A DNA stretch of 64,000 nucleotides, from NCBI RefSeq assembly GCF_007625115.1, contig NZ_VMNH01000005.1, positions 124,001-188,000 of the forward strand, given 5' to 3'. The DNA comes from Sedimenticola selenatireducens. GTDB taxonomy: Bacteria; Pseudomonadota; Gammaproteobacteria; Chromatiales; Chromatiaceae. A model generated the notes under the pieces. The model was not told where the DNA came from. It was given only the letters and a program-made list of their open reading frames with translations, and searched no databases. Every line of letters starts with the position of its first letter. Position 1 is the first letter of the stretch. Made by a program: the position numbers and the translations under genes. Positions 48,289-56,900 of this stretch are shown piece after piece.

Positions 48289-48513
48289 TCAGTCGAGTGC
48301 TGGGCCTAACAAAAACCCAAGACTGCGGAATCCGCTGGCCTCTAGCGCGTCTTCTATATCTTCCCAGGTAAAGTCCGGATTGGCCTCTTCAGCCGCGGCA
48401 ATAACGCCTGTGGCATGCCGAAACGCCTCATGTGATTCCATGTCCTCGGGAATACTCACCAGCCGGATCTTTTCTGGTTCCTTGCTGGGCAATACCATAA
48501 CCGTTGCACTCAT
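48289..48513 (-). CDS. Small acidic protein of unknown function
   Basis: A 74-residue protein. A GAGGAG ribosome site lies nine or ten bases before the ATG. It is acidic and helical with HATGVIAAAEEANPDFTWED. I do not recognise it. It follows the DksA-like gene on the same strand, so it may be the last gene of a citE-dksA-like unit. No membrane segment or signal peptide. Confidence 0.5.
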   Translation of the reverse strand: MSATVMVLPSKEPEKIRLVSIPEDMESHEAFRHATGVIAAAEEANPDFTWEDIEDALEASGFRSLGFLLGPALD

Positions 48514-48554
48514 CTGCGCTGACTCCTCATCCCGTTGGGATGTTAGATTGTTTA

Positions 48555-48911
48555 TTAACCCGGACCTTTCTCAAGTGCACTGGCACAACCAATGCAAAGA
48601 GGCTGTGCCGGATCGACTGCCAGACGATTCTCTGCAATGGCTTCACCACACTCTACACAAAATCCATACTCGTCCGCCTTGATGCGGCTCAACGCCTGGG
48701 CAATACGGGATAACTCCTCAGTGCGGCGGCGTTGACTCTCCTGGGACATCGCCTGCTGCTGCAGGGCATCCATTCTGGACAAACGCCCGACACGAGTTTG
48801 GTCCAACTCCACTGTATTGGCCGCCTCATCGGCTGTTTCCGCCACACTGATCAACTCAGCCCTGCGATCAATCAGGCGCTGCTCATAGCGGCGCGGATCA
48901 ATCTCGGCCAT
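48555..48911 (-). CDS. DksA/TraR family C4 zinc-finger protein
   Basis: A 118-residue protein. The C-terminal zinc finger is YGFCVECGEAI ... QPLCIGCAS (four Cys), preceded by a coiled coil (residues 10-75) with the LSRIAQALSRIKADEYG turn typical of DksA-like proteins. These bind the RNA polymerase secondary channel or act as stress regulators. Start ATG 48911 overlaps the end of the CitE-like gene by 14 bases; GTG 48920 is an option. Not the full-length DksA. Confidence 0.85.
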   Translation of the reverse strand: MAEIDPRRYEQRLIDRRAELISVAETADEAANTVELDQTRVGRLSRMDALQQQAMSQESQRRRTEELSRIAQALSRIKADEYGFCVECGEAIAENRLAVDPAQPLCIGCASALEKGPG

Positions 48912-49770
48912 TAATCGCACTCTGCATGGCGATCACCCGCTTCGCTTCTTCGACATGCAGGTTCTCAACCAGACGCCCATCCACGACGCAGACCCCTTTG
49001 CCTTCCGCACTGGACTGCTGCCAGGCAGTGACTATCTTCTGTGCCTGCATTAACGATTCATCCGAAACCCCAAACAGCCGATTGGCCATCTCTATCTGCC
49101 GGGGATGGATCAGGGTTTTACCATCAAACCCCATGTTTCGACCCTGCTCACAGGCCACCTGAAAACCATTGTCATCCTGCAGATCGAGATGAACCCCATC
49201 CAATATCTCCAGGCCATGTGCCCTGGCAGCCAGCACGCAGAGCCCCAATGAGGTCAAAAGCCCCTCACGTCCCGGCGTATGCAGCACTCGCATCTCTTTG
49301 GCAAGATCCGAAGTACCCATGACGATCACCTCCAGACGCGGATGAGCCCCGGCAATCTGGTCAATCGACAAGATCCCTCTCGGTGTTTCCGCCATAACCC
49401 AGAGCGGCAATTCGGCCGGTGCGCCAGCGGCATCCAGCGCCTCGAGTGCTTCGAGTACAGCCTCGGCGCTCTCCACCTTGGGCAACAACACAGCATCCAC
49501 ACCCGATCGTGCAACAGCCGCAATATCGCCTGCACCCCATTGCGTCTCTAATCCATTGACCCGGACCACCCGTTTCCGATAACCACAGTCCCCTGTAGTC
49601 AGGGCCTTAACCACGGTATCCCGCGCTTCGCTTTTTGCCTCGGGCGCCACGGCATCTTCCAGATCCAGTATCAGGCAGTCGATGGGCAATGAGCAGGCCT
49701 TCTCCAGTGCGCGGGCATTGACACCGGGGGCATAGAGAACAGAGCGAAGCGGGGTATAAGATTGGCTCAT
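48898..49770 (-). CDS. HpcH/HpaI aldolase/citrate lyase beta-like (malyl-CoA lyase or thioesterase)
   Basis: A 290-residue CitE-type TIM barrel. It shows RSVLYAPGVNARALEKA (N-terminal CoA site), LDLEDAVAPEAKSEARD (metal-binding), WVMAETPRGILSIDQI and VMGTSDLAKEMRVL, IHPRQI. The length and the DLEDAV/ETPRG pattern fit (3S)-malyl-CoA/beta-methylmalyl-CoA lyase or thioesterase. Start ATG 49770; the frame extends to 49827 but without a ribosome site. The precise reaction is not fixed by sequence. Overlaps the DksA-like gene. Confidence 0.8.
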   Translation of the reverse strand: MSQSYTPLRSVLYAPGVNARALEKACSLPIDCLILDLEDAVAPEAKSEARDTVVKALTTGDCGYRKRVVRVNGLETQWGAGDIAAVARSGVDAVLLPKVESAEAVLEALEALDAAGAPAELPLWVMAETPRGILSIDQIAGAHPRLEVIVMGTSDLAKEMRVLHTPGREGLLTSLGLCVLAARAHGLEILDGVHLDLQDDNGFQVACEQGRNMGFDGKTLIHPRQIEMANRLFGVSDESLMQAQKIVTAWQQSSAEGKGVCVVDGRLVENLHVEEAKRVIAMQSAINGRD

Positions 49771-49940
49771 TACTGGGTCATCCGAAAAGCTATCCAAATC
49801 AAAACGGGCATCAACAAGCGCCCACAAAAGGAAGACTCTATCCTACCGTAACCCCGGTCAGGAACAAGGGCAAAGCTTGTCCTGATTTATATAAATGTCT
49901 ATCCTTCCAGCTCGCATTATTACCTGGAAAGAGAAGCACC

Positions 49941-50924
49941 ATGTCAGACAACGAACAACGCGTCATCTTTGTATTCCCCGGCCAAGGCTCACAGTACACT
50001 GGCATCGGCAGTGATCTCTGTGCCGAATTCGCCTCCGCCCGACAGGTCTATGAGCAGGCCAGCGATGTTCTTGGCTATGATATGGCCAAACTCTCCTCTG
50101 AAAATCCAGACGACCAGATCAATCTGACCCGCTTTACCCAGCCTGTACTACTCACACACCACATCGCCTGTCTTACCGTCTACCGAGAACTGGCCGCCGA
50201 CCCCTTGATCCCTGCCGCCGCCGCGGGCCACAGCCTGGGTGAATACAGCGCCCTGGTAGCAGCCAATGCCCTGAGTTTTGAAGATGCCCTTCGCCTGGTC
50301 GCCAAGCGCGGCGAACTGATGGGTACCTATGGTGAAGGTGAGATGGCTGCCCTGACCGTTGACCTGGAAACGGCTCGGCCACTGGCAGACAAACACTTCT
50401 GTGGCATCGCCGGCCTTAATCTTCCTGATCAGACGGTAGTAGGGGGCGCTGGAGCAGATCTGGATGCGCTGGCAGCGGAGATGGAACAGCTGATGCCCAC
50501 CAAAAGGGCTGTGCGCCTGAAAACTGAGGGCGCTTTCCATACCTACTACATGGTCGAAGCCGCTCGCCGTTTCAGGGAATCACTGGCAGAGGCCACATTT
50601 GCACCCGCTGAGCTCAAGGTACTCTCCAACTACACGGGGGGTTTTCATGAGGATAATGCAGAGAGCATTAAATCCAGACTCTTCTTCCAACTGTTCCACC
50701 CGGTAAACTGGGTCGGTTGCCTACAATCGGCACTGGATGACGGCATCACGCTCTTTGTTGAATTTGGTGGCGGTATCGGCACAGGGGAAGGCCCCTCCGA
50801 AAAACGCCCCAACCTTGAAGGCATCATCAAAAAGTATACTCGCCGCAGCAAACCCAAGCCCGACTACTTGCCAGCCATCAACCTGGAAACCATCAGGGCC
50901 GCGGCAGGCATCACTGCCGATTAG
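49941..50924 (+). CDS. ACP S-malonyltransferase-like acyltransferase
   Basis: A 327-residue acyltransferase. The nucleophile Ser is in AAGHSLGEYSALVAA, the N-terminal VFPGQGSQYTGIG and the His in GAFHTYYM are the malonyl/acyl-CoA:ACP transferase signatures. It is longer in the tail than FabD. Not linked to fab genes here, so it could serve a polyketide, fatty acid or secondary pathway. GGAAAGAG site lies upstream of the ATG. Confidence 0.8.
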   Translation: MSDNEQRVIFVFPGQGSQYTGIGSDLCAEFASARQVYEQASDVLGYDMAKLSSENPDDQINLTRFTQPVLLTHHIACLTVYRELAADPLIPAAAAGHSLGEYSALVAANALSFEDALRLVAKRGELMGTYGEGEMAALTVDLETARPLADKHFCGIAGLNLPDQTVVGGAGADLDALAAEMEQLMPTKRAVRLKTEGAFHTYYMVEAARRFRESLAEATFAPAELKVLSNYTGGFHEDNAESIKSRLFFQLFHPVNWVGCLQSALDDGITLFVEFGGGIGTGEGPSEKRPNLEGIIKKYTRRSKPKPDYLPAINLETIRAAAGITAD

Positions 50925-50933
50925 CCGTGGAAT

Positions 50934-50967
50934 GGCTATTCCGGCTGATCAGATAGCCGGAATAGCC
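50934..50967 (+). terminator. Long hairpin after the malonyltransferase gene
   Basis: GGCTATTCCGGCT at 50934-50946 and AGCCGGAATAGCC at 50955-50967 form a perfect 13-bp stem with an eight-base loop, nine bases after the stop codon. No T run follows, so it may terminate by hairpin or protect the transcript end. Confidence 0.6.
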
Positions 50968-51070
50968 TCAGCAAACCTGCCGACTATCGGATAAACTGCG
51001 CCGACCAGCGCCGCCAGCCCAAGCACTGCGGCCATTCCCAACTATACTTCACAGATAAAATACCTGATTG

Positions 51071-51085
51071 ATTACACGGTGTAAT
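51071..51085. promoter_or_regulatory. Palindrome upstream of the REC-GGDEF-EAL gene
   Basis: ATTACAC (51071-51077) and GTGTAAT (51079-51085) are perfect arms around one base, 110 bases before the start. It could be an operator; it may also be chance. Confidence 0.35.
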
Positions 51086-51194
51086 AGATGAATACAGATA
51101 ACCAAAAAAAATGTATTAAATCTTTTCGCCTTGCGGCCGTTAGTAGGTAAAGGCATGTCTATGCTGCCACAACTTTATAGGGAAGAGACTATCT

Positions 51195-52937
51195 GTGTCT
51201 GAACGCATCCTCCTAGTCGATGACGAGCCGTTTATCCTCTCCGGTTACAAGCGTGGATTAGGCAAGCAGTTTAATCTGGACACGGCCACCAGCGGGGCAG
51301 AAGCCCTGGAGATGTTCAGTCAGCTTGATGACGAGTCCTATGCCATCGTGGTCTCAGATATGCGAATGCCACAGATGGACGGGGTTGAGTTACTGAATCG
51401 TCTGGCCACTGAGTATCCGGATACCATTCGTATCATGCTTACCGGTAATTCAGATCAGCAGACCGCCATGGATGCAGTCAACCAGGGCCGTGTCTATAAA
51501 TTTCTGACTAAACCCTGCTCTGCGGCCGATCTCAAAACCACACTCGAAGAAGCCTTAACACTGTACCGTGCCGAACAACAGAAGCAGGCACTATCAGAGC
51601 ATCAGGCCATTGCGGTGGAACACCTCAGCGCCAAACTGTCCCACCAGTCACGCCATGACATCCTGACCGGCCTTGCCAATCGCCTGGCATTTGATAAACG
51701 TCTCACGGCTGCCGTGGAAACGGCCCGGCAGGAAGGACGGACACACGTCTTCTGCTATCTCGATATCGATCACTTTCATCGCATTAATGACGCTTGCGGC
51801 TACACGGCGGGCGATGAGCTTTTGCGTCAGCTCGCAGGGCTGTTATCACATCATCGCCGTAGCGGCGATATGACCGCCCGGCTGGGTAGCGACCAGTTTG
51901 GTCTTATCCTGGGTGATTGCTCCTTGGAAGATGGGCAGAAGATTATTCAAAAGCTTCACGAGGAACTCAAACAGTTCACCTTTCACTGGGAAGAGGCCAG
52001 CTATGATCTCAGCGTCAGCATCGGTCTGCTCCCTATCGATAGTCAAAGCGAGAGTAATGCAACCCTCTTCAGCGCGGCAGAAACGGCCTGTAATGTCGCC
52101 AAAGACCAAGGCCGCAATCGCATCCATATCGGTAGCGCCCAAGATGCCACACTGACTCAGCGCCTCAGTGAGATTCAATGGATTAACCGGATCAATCGGG
52201 CATTCTCAGAAAATCGCTTCTTGCTTTATTACCAAACCATTGTGCCGATCAATCCAATTGAGATGGAGGGAGATCACTACGAAATCCTTATTCGCATGGA
52301 GGGTGATGAGGGGCAGATTATTCCACCCGGAGAGTTTCTCCCTGCAGCGGAGCACTATCACCTCTCACCACAAATTGACCGATGGGTAATTCGTAACATG
52401 ATTGGCTGGCTCGATGATCACCCCGATCAGCTTGAGGAGCTCTCTACCTGCTCTATCAACCTCTCAGGCCTCTCGATAGGTGACGAGGAGATGCTGGACT
52501 TCATCAAGCACACCCTGGCCCAATCGAACGTTCCGCCAACAAAAATCTGCTTTGAAGTGACCGAAACCGCAGCCATTGCCCATCTGGATGCGGCAATCTT
52601 TTTCATGCAGCAACTGAAGGCCATTGGCATTCGTTTCTCGCTGGATGATTTCGGCACAGGCCTCTCCTCTTTTGCCTATCTGCGGACCTTACCGGTCGAC
52701 TTCCTTAAGATTGATGGCATGTTTGTAAGGCAGATCGACCGCAACATCATCGACTGGACCATGGTTAAATCCATCAACGACATGGGCCAGATCATGGGCA
52801 AGCAGACCATCGCAGAGTTTGTGGAGAACGAGGATATCTATAACCAACTGAATGAAATTGGTGCCAATTATGCCCAAGGGTTTTTGATGAGCAAACCACG
52901 CCCCCTCTATGAAAAAGAGGGCTTGGTTTTCGAGTAA
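51195..52937 (+). CDS. Response regulator REC-GGDEF(degenerate)-EAL
   Basis: A 580-residue protein. REC: VVSDMRMPQMDG with phospho-acceptor Asp near residue 54, MLTGN and KFLTKPC. GGDEF domain: active motif is GSDQF (LGSDQFGLIL), so it is likely inactive. EAL domain: EILIRMEG in place of EALIRW, with NLSGLSIG, FEVTETAAI and DDFGTGLSSFAYL intact. It is likely a phosphodiesterase controlled by phosphorylation. Start is GTG with GGAAGAG nine to fifteen bases upstream. Convergent to the REC-HD gene. Confidence 0.9.
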   Translation: MSERILLVDDEPFILSGYKRGLGKQFNLDTATSGAEALEMFSQLDDESYAIVVSDMRMPQMDGVELLNRLATEYPDTIRIMLTGNSDQQTAMDAVNQGRVYKFLTKPCSAADLKTTLEEALTLYRAEQQKQALSEHQAIAVEHLSAKLSHQSRHDILTGLANRLAFDKRLTAAVETARQEGRTHVFCYLDIDHFHRINDACGYTAGDELLRQLAGLLSHHRRSGDMTARLGSDQFGLILGDCSLEDGQKIIQKLHEELKQFTFHWEEASYDLSVSIGLLPIDSQSESNATLFSAAETACNVAKDQGRNRIHIGSAQDATLTQRLSEIQWINRINRAFSENRFLLYYQTIVPINPIEMEGDHYEILIRMEGDEGQIIPPGEFLPAAEHYHLSPQIDRWVIRNMIGWLDDHPDQLEELSTCSINLSGLSIGDEEMLDFIKHTLAQSNVPPTKICFEVTETAAIAHLDAAIFFMQQLKAIGIRFSLDDFGTGLSSFAYLRTLPVDFLKIDGMFVRQIDRNIIDWTMVKSINDMGQIMGKQTIAEFVENEDIYNQLNEIGANYAQGFLMSKPRPLYEKEGLVFE

Positions 52938-52949
52938 AAACACTGGATT

Positions 52950-54104
52950 TTAACTGGCTGGCATTGAAATCTTTATCGGTTCTTTGATCATATGTACATG
53001 ATGGTAATTGATTAGTCGTTCGATCATCGCTGCGGTTAGCTTCTGTCCGGCCGTGATCAGTGCATGGCCTTCGGCCGTCTCTATAGGATTTATAAGCACT
53101 GCGCCAGCCTTCAGGTCGACGACCCTGACATGGATCGGTGGGAGTAGTTTCTCCTCCTCTTCCATTGCCATCAAAAACCAGCCCACCGTCTTCAGGACCT
53201 CGGGATCATAACGGCCGGGGCGACCTCCCATCTGTTTCAGCGCAGCAGAGGTTGAGACACCCCGCTCTTCCTGTGCGGCAAGATCATGCAACACCTTCAG
53301 GATGCGACTTTCCAGCGGAATATCTTCACCCACAACAGTATCTTTAGGGAAACCACTGCCATCAAAGTTTTTACCCTGATAGTGGACAATGCGCGCAACC
53401 TGCTCCAACCGGGGAATGTTTGCCAACAACTTGCTGCTGGTCTCCGGCAGACGCTCGATCACCATCAGCTCAGCCGGCTCCAGATCTTTATGAGAGCGAA
53501 CTCTCGCCAGGGTTTGAGGCGGGAGTGTCACAAAGGCGATCTTGGAGAGCATCGCTGCCATCTCGATATCCCAGGTTGACATCAAGCGCATAGCCCGTGC
53601 GATTTCACGTGCAGTTTCACGCAGCGTGGTCAGTTGTCCAAAGACCTCTGGTGCCACCATAGAAAGGATATCGGTTAACAGTTTTATCGAGCCATTGACT
53701 GTTCCTTCCAGCAACTCCTGCTCAGACTTGATCAGTCGATACTGCTCAAGCGCTGCATTGACTGTATCAATCAGAAAATCTACCGGGCAAGGCTTGGTCA
53801 TAAAACGGAAGACTGAGCCCTGATTGACCGCGTCTATTGCTGTCTGTTGGTCCGCATTACCGGTAAGCATCAGGCGTACGCTGTTAGGGGAGAGTGTCTT
53901 GACCTCTTTGAGAAACTGAACACCATCCATCTCCGGCATGCGCATGTCGGAGACAATCACAGCAAACTCTTCACTTTTTTTAATCAGCTCCAGGCCTTGG
54001 GGGCCACCCACGGCTGTTTCAACGACATACTGCTTTCTAAGCTGACGTTTGATGCCGTTGAGGATGTTCTCTTCATCATCAACAAACAGTACCCGGGCCG
54101 CCAT
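52950..54104 (-). CDS. Response regulator with degenerate HD-GYP domain
   Basis: A 384-residue protein. The REC part has MRMPEMDG, LTGNADQ and MTKPC. The output part resembles HD-GYP, but where HDIGK is expected it reads SKIAF (AMLSKIAFVTLP), and the second motif is VHYQGKNFDGSGFP, GFP in place of GYP. Metal ligands are thus lost, suggesting a non-catalytic or binding output. Start ATG 54104 overlaps the upstream stop (TAATG) and has GGAG seven bases before. Confidence 0.87.
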   Translation of the reverse strand: MAARVLFVDDEENILNGIKRQLRKQYVVETAVGGPQGLELIKKSEEFAVIVSDMRMPEMDGVQFLKEVKTLSPNSVRLMLTGNADQQTAIDAVNQGSVFRFMTKPCPVDFLIDTVNAALEQYRLIKSEQELLEGTVNGSIKLLTDILSMVAPEVFGQLTTLRETAREIARAMRLMSTWDIEMAAMLSKIAFVTLPPQTLARVRSHKDLEPAELMVIERLPETSSKLLANIPRLEQVARIVHYQGKNFDGSGFPKDTVVGEDIPLESRILKVLHDLAAQEERGVSTSAALKQMGGRPGRYDPEVLKTVGWFLMAMEEEEKLLPPIHVRVVDLKAGAVLINPIETAEGHALITAGQKLTAAMIERLINYHHVHMIKEPIKISMPAS

Positions 54105-55315
54105 TATTCCACTCCCTCCATTAGCTTCACATGCAACGCCCTCCATTCATCCAGCCGATTGCTGACGCCGGAGGCCTCCAGATAGGCCATATCAAGACCG
54201 GCAGGTTGCACCGCCGCGTCGGTAGATTTACTGGACGCCAATACGTCTGCCACATGCACCGCCAAGAGTGGAGAAAAACCGACATGCTCTGCAGACTGGG
54301 GATCATGGTGATAGGCCACCGCCTCTACCAGGCTCTCAGGCAGGGCCCACAGTCCCAGCAGGTAGGCACCCACTCGCCCATGATCGGCATGAAATATCTT
54401 CCGCTCAATGGCCACCATCTCTGCCTTGCAATCTTGAACCTCTTGATAAAACTGCTTGTACTCTTCCGGCATGCCCTGCGCCAGTATCAATTTGCCGATA
54501 TCATGCAGCAGACCGGCCAACAGGCAGTCTTCCAGCGTCTGCTTATCCGCCCCCATTGACTCAGCAATGCCCTTGGCCAGCAGTGAAACATACAGACTGT
54601 GTTTATGCAGTGCCTCCAAGGAAAAGTTGCCAATATTCAATTTTTTGTCATCAAACTGCAGGAAGATGCCGGCAGAAAGCACCAGGCTGCGCAGTGTTTC
54701 CGTACCCAGCATGGTGGCAGCCTGGACAGGATTGGAGATATGTCGTCCCACACCAAAGAAGGCCGAGTTCACCATCTGAAGAATCTTGGTGACCATAGCC
54801 GGGTCCCTGCTGATCACCTCGCCGATCTTCTGAACGGTCACCTGGTCTGACTTTAGCAATTCTGTCAACTCAACATAGAGGCTCGGCAGGGTAGGCAGGG
54901 CCTTAATCTGTGAGACCAGCGTCTGCAGGCGCACATCGCCCACCAGTGATTTGAGCCGCAGTGAACGATTTATCACCTGCTTGATGACATCCGCATCGCA
55001 GGGTTTGGAGAGGAATTGGTGTGCATAGGGTATCGCCTTGAGGATCATCGCCTCATCGGAATGACCCGACAGAATGATGCGGACCATCTCTGGATGGAGC
55101 GCTGACAACTGCTCAAGTAACTCCGCGCCACTCATTCCCGGCATGCGCATATCCGAAACTACCACATCAAAACGGTCTCCTTGTGTCAGCTTCAGCGCCT
55201 CTTCACCCGATGGCGCAAAATGCATATCCCATTCATTGCGTTGACTTCTCAGGGAGCGTTTCAGCCCATCCAACAGGGACTGCTCATCATCAACAAAGAG
55301 AATCCTGCTTTTCAT
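54104..55315 (-). CDS. Response regulator REC-HDOD
   Basis: A 403-residue protein. REC residues 1-130: LFVDDEQSLLDGLKRSL, VVSDMRMPGMSG, ILSGHSDE, and FLSKPC. The HDOD part has LPTLPSLYVELTELLK, VISRDPAMVTKILQMVNSAFF and LLAGLLHDIGKLILA. Unlike true HD-GYP it has no GYP. The last residues overlap the next gene. Likely phosphorylated by one of the two upstream kinases. Confidence 0.9.
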   Translation of the reverse strand: MKSRILFVDDEQSLLDGLKRSLRSQRNEWDMHFAPSGEEALKLTQGDRFDVVVSDMRMPGMSGAELLEQLSALHPEMVRIILSGHSDEAMILKAIPYAHQFLSKPCDADVIKQVINRSLRLKSLVGDVRLQTLVSQIKALPTLPSLYVELTELLKSDQVTVQKIGEVISRDPAMVTKILQMVNSAFFGVGRHISNPVQAATMLGTETLRSLVLSAGIFLQFDDKKLNIGNFSLEALHKHSLYVSLLAKGIAESMGADKQTLEDCLLAGLLHDIGKLILAQGMPEEYKQFYQEVQDCKAEMVAIERKIFHADHGRVGAYLLGLWALPESLVEAVAYHHDPQSAEHVGFSPLLAVHVADVLASSKSTDAAVQPAGLDMAYLEASGVSNRLDEWRALHVKLMEGVE

Positions 55316-55316
55316 C

Positions 55317-56900
55317 TCACACGTCCTTACTGTTATTCGCTAACGGTAACTGAAGGGTGAACAACGTCCCCTCACACGGCCGACTATCCACCGCAATCTT
55401 CCCTGCATGCTTGTCTACTATAACCGAATAGGCAATCGCCAGACCCTGGCCACTCCCTTTGCCTACCACCTTGGTCGTAAAGAAGGGGTCAAAAATCTTG
55501 GATACCAGCTCTTGAGGAATCCCTGTTCCATTATCCTCGATAGACACGACTACAAAACGCGGTTGAGTCTGCGTGCTAATCTTGATCAATCCCCTGGCAC
55601 CTTCTTCTGATTCACATCGCTCCTTTATAGCATGAGCCGCATTGACAATCATGTTCAGGAAGACCTGATTCAACTCCTGGGCATAGCCCGGCACCATTGG
55701 CAGCGACGCTTCTAACTGGCACTCTATTTCAGCAACGTACTTCCACTCATTGCGCGAGACTTCCAGCGTGGTTTCTAGTGCGCGATTAATATCAACCAGC
55801 TCTTTTTCACGCCCGCCGGGATGAGAAAACTCTTTCATGGCTGAGACAATATTGGCAATGCGTGAAAGCCCTTCCTGGGATTGACTGAGCGACTTGGGTA
55901 TCTCCTCCAGCAGATACTCCAAGTCAATCTCCTCTTCGAGTTCACGCACCTGCTGAACACTCACCCTACCATCAACGGCGCCCTCAAACAGACCTCGCTC
56001 TGCCTTGCGGAGCGTCTCAATATCCTGAAATGCCTCCTGCAGAAAACGATTATTGTCACCCACAAACTGAACCGGTGTATTGATCTCGTGGGCAATGCCG
56101 GCCGCCAGCTGTCCTATTGACTCCAGCTTTTGTGCTTGACGCAGCTGCACCTCCATGGCGTTGCGAGCCTTCTCTGCCAACTGCTGCTTGATCAGTGCCT
56201 CTTCCAGGTCCTGGGTTCGACACTCCAGTGCTGAACGATCAAGCTGTGCCTCCAGATACTCCGCCACCAAACGCAGGCCCTGCGTCCCGACCAGTACCGG
56301 AAAGCTCACTGCCAGTATAGAAAACAGCAGCACCTCGGGCTCTTTATGGATACCCGCGACGAACGCCGTACTCGCCGCAATCGGGGTCCACATGAGCGCT
56401 AGGTAAAACAGCCAGTGACTCTTCTCTTGCGTTTGCGTGCCGACGGCAATGCTGGTCGCGGCCACTGTGCAGAGAAACACCAGCATTGAGAGAGGATCAC
56501 CCTCATGGGTCAGAATAATCAGTCCAACATACATCCCCCAACTCAGCGCATTGATGAGGCTGAATATCTGGTACCGTCGTTTGGGGTGGTCAATGGCAGC
56601 ATCTTCTGACACCGCCAAACGCCTGCCCATCAAAAATTCTCCAAACCCCGCAAAAATCAGTCCCAGCGAGGGAAGCCAGAGCCAGTCCATATGCTCACGG
56701 ATATCGGCACTGACCATGATCAGAAGGATCGCCACGGCAGGATAACCCAGAGGGGCCACACCGGAACGCTGCCCCATATCGCGGGCAATCCGCCCCTGCA
56801 CCAAGCGCTGTTGTGCGTCAGGCAGATGATTCAGTTCATCGTGAAGCTGAAACCAGTTCCTCTCATCATGCAGGGCAACGGATTGCACCATAGTCGTCAT
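55317..56900 (-). CDS. Membrane histidine kinase, six-helix N-terminus
   Basis: A 527-residue kinase. About six membrane helices (residues 48-200) form the sensor. The phospho-acceptor His is in GQLAAGIAHEINTPVQFVG (residues 279-297), then FLNMIVNAAHAI (N box), SIEDNGTGIP (G1), FDPFFTTK, and GSGQGLAIAYS (G2). The stop of the preceding kinase overlaps its ATG by four bases. The HATPase end ALPL-like finish is the kinase C-terminus; no REC. Confidence 0.92.
   Translation of the reverse strand: MTTMVQSVALHDERNWFQLHDELNHLPDAQQRLVQGRIARDMGQRSGVAPLGYPAVAILLIMVSADIREHMDWLWLPSLGLIFAGFGEFLMGRRLAVSEDAAIDHPKRRYQIFSLINALSWGMYVGLIILTHEGDPLSMLVFLCTVAATSIAVGTQTQEKSHWLFYLALMWTPIAASTAFVAGIHKEPEVLLFSILAVSFPVLVGTQGLRLVAEYLEAQLDRSALECRTQDLEEALIKQQLAEKARNAMEVQLRQAQKLESIGQLAAGIAHEINTPVQFVGDNNRFLQEAFQDIETLRKAERGLFEGAVDGRVSVQQVRELEEEIDLEYLLEEIPKSLSQSQEGLSRIANIVSAMKEFSHPGGREKELVDINRALETTLEVSRNEWKYVAEIECQLEASLPMVPGYAQELNQVFLNMIVNAAHAIKERCESEEGARGLIKISTQTQPRFVVVSIEDNGTGIPQELVSKIFDPFFTTKVVGKGSGQGLAIAYSVIVDKHAGKIAVDSRPCEGTLFTLQLPLANNSKDV

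Noticed and set aside
50949-51035. 28-residue hydrophobic minus-strand frame (starts MAAVLGLAALVG)
   Set aside because: Short, weak ribosome site, and its end lies within a hairpin; could be a small membrane peptide but nothing else supports it.
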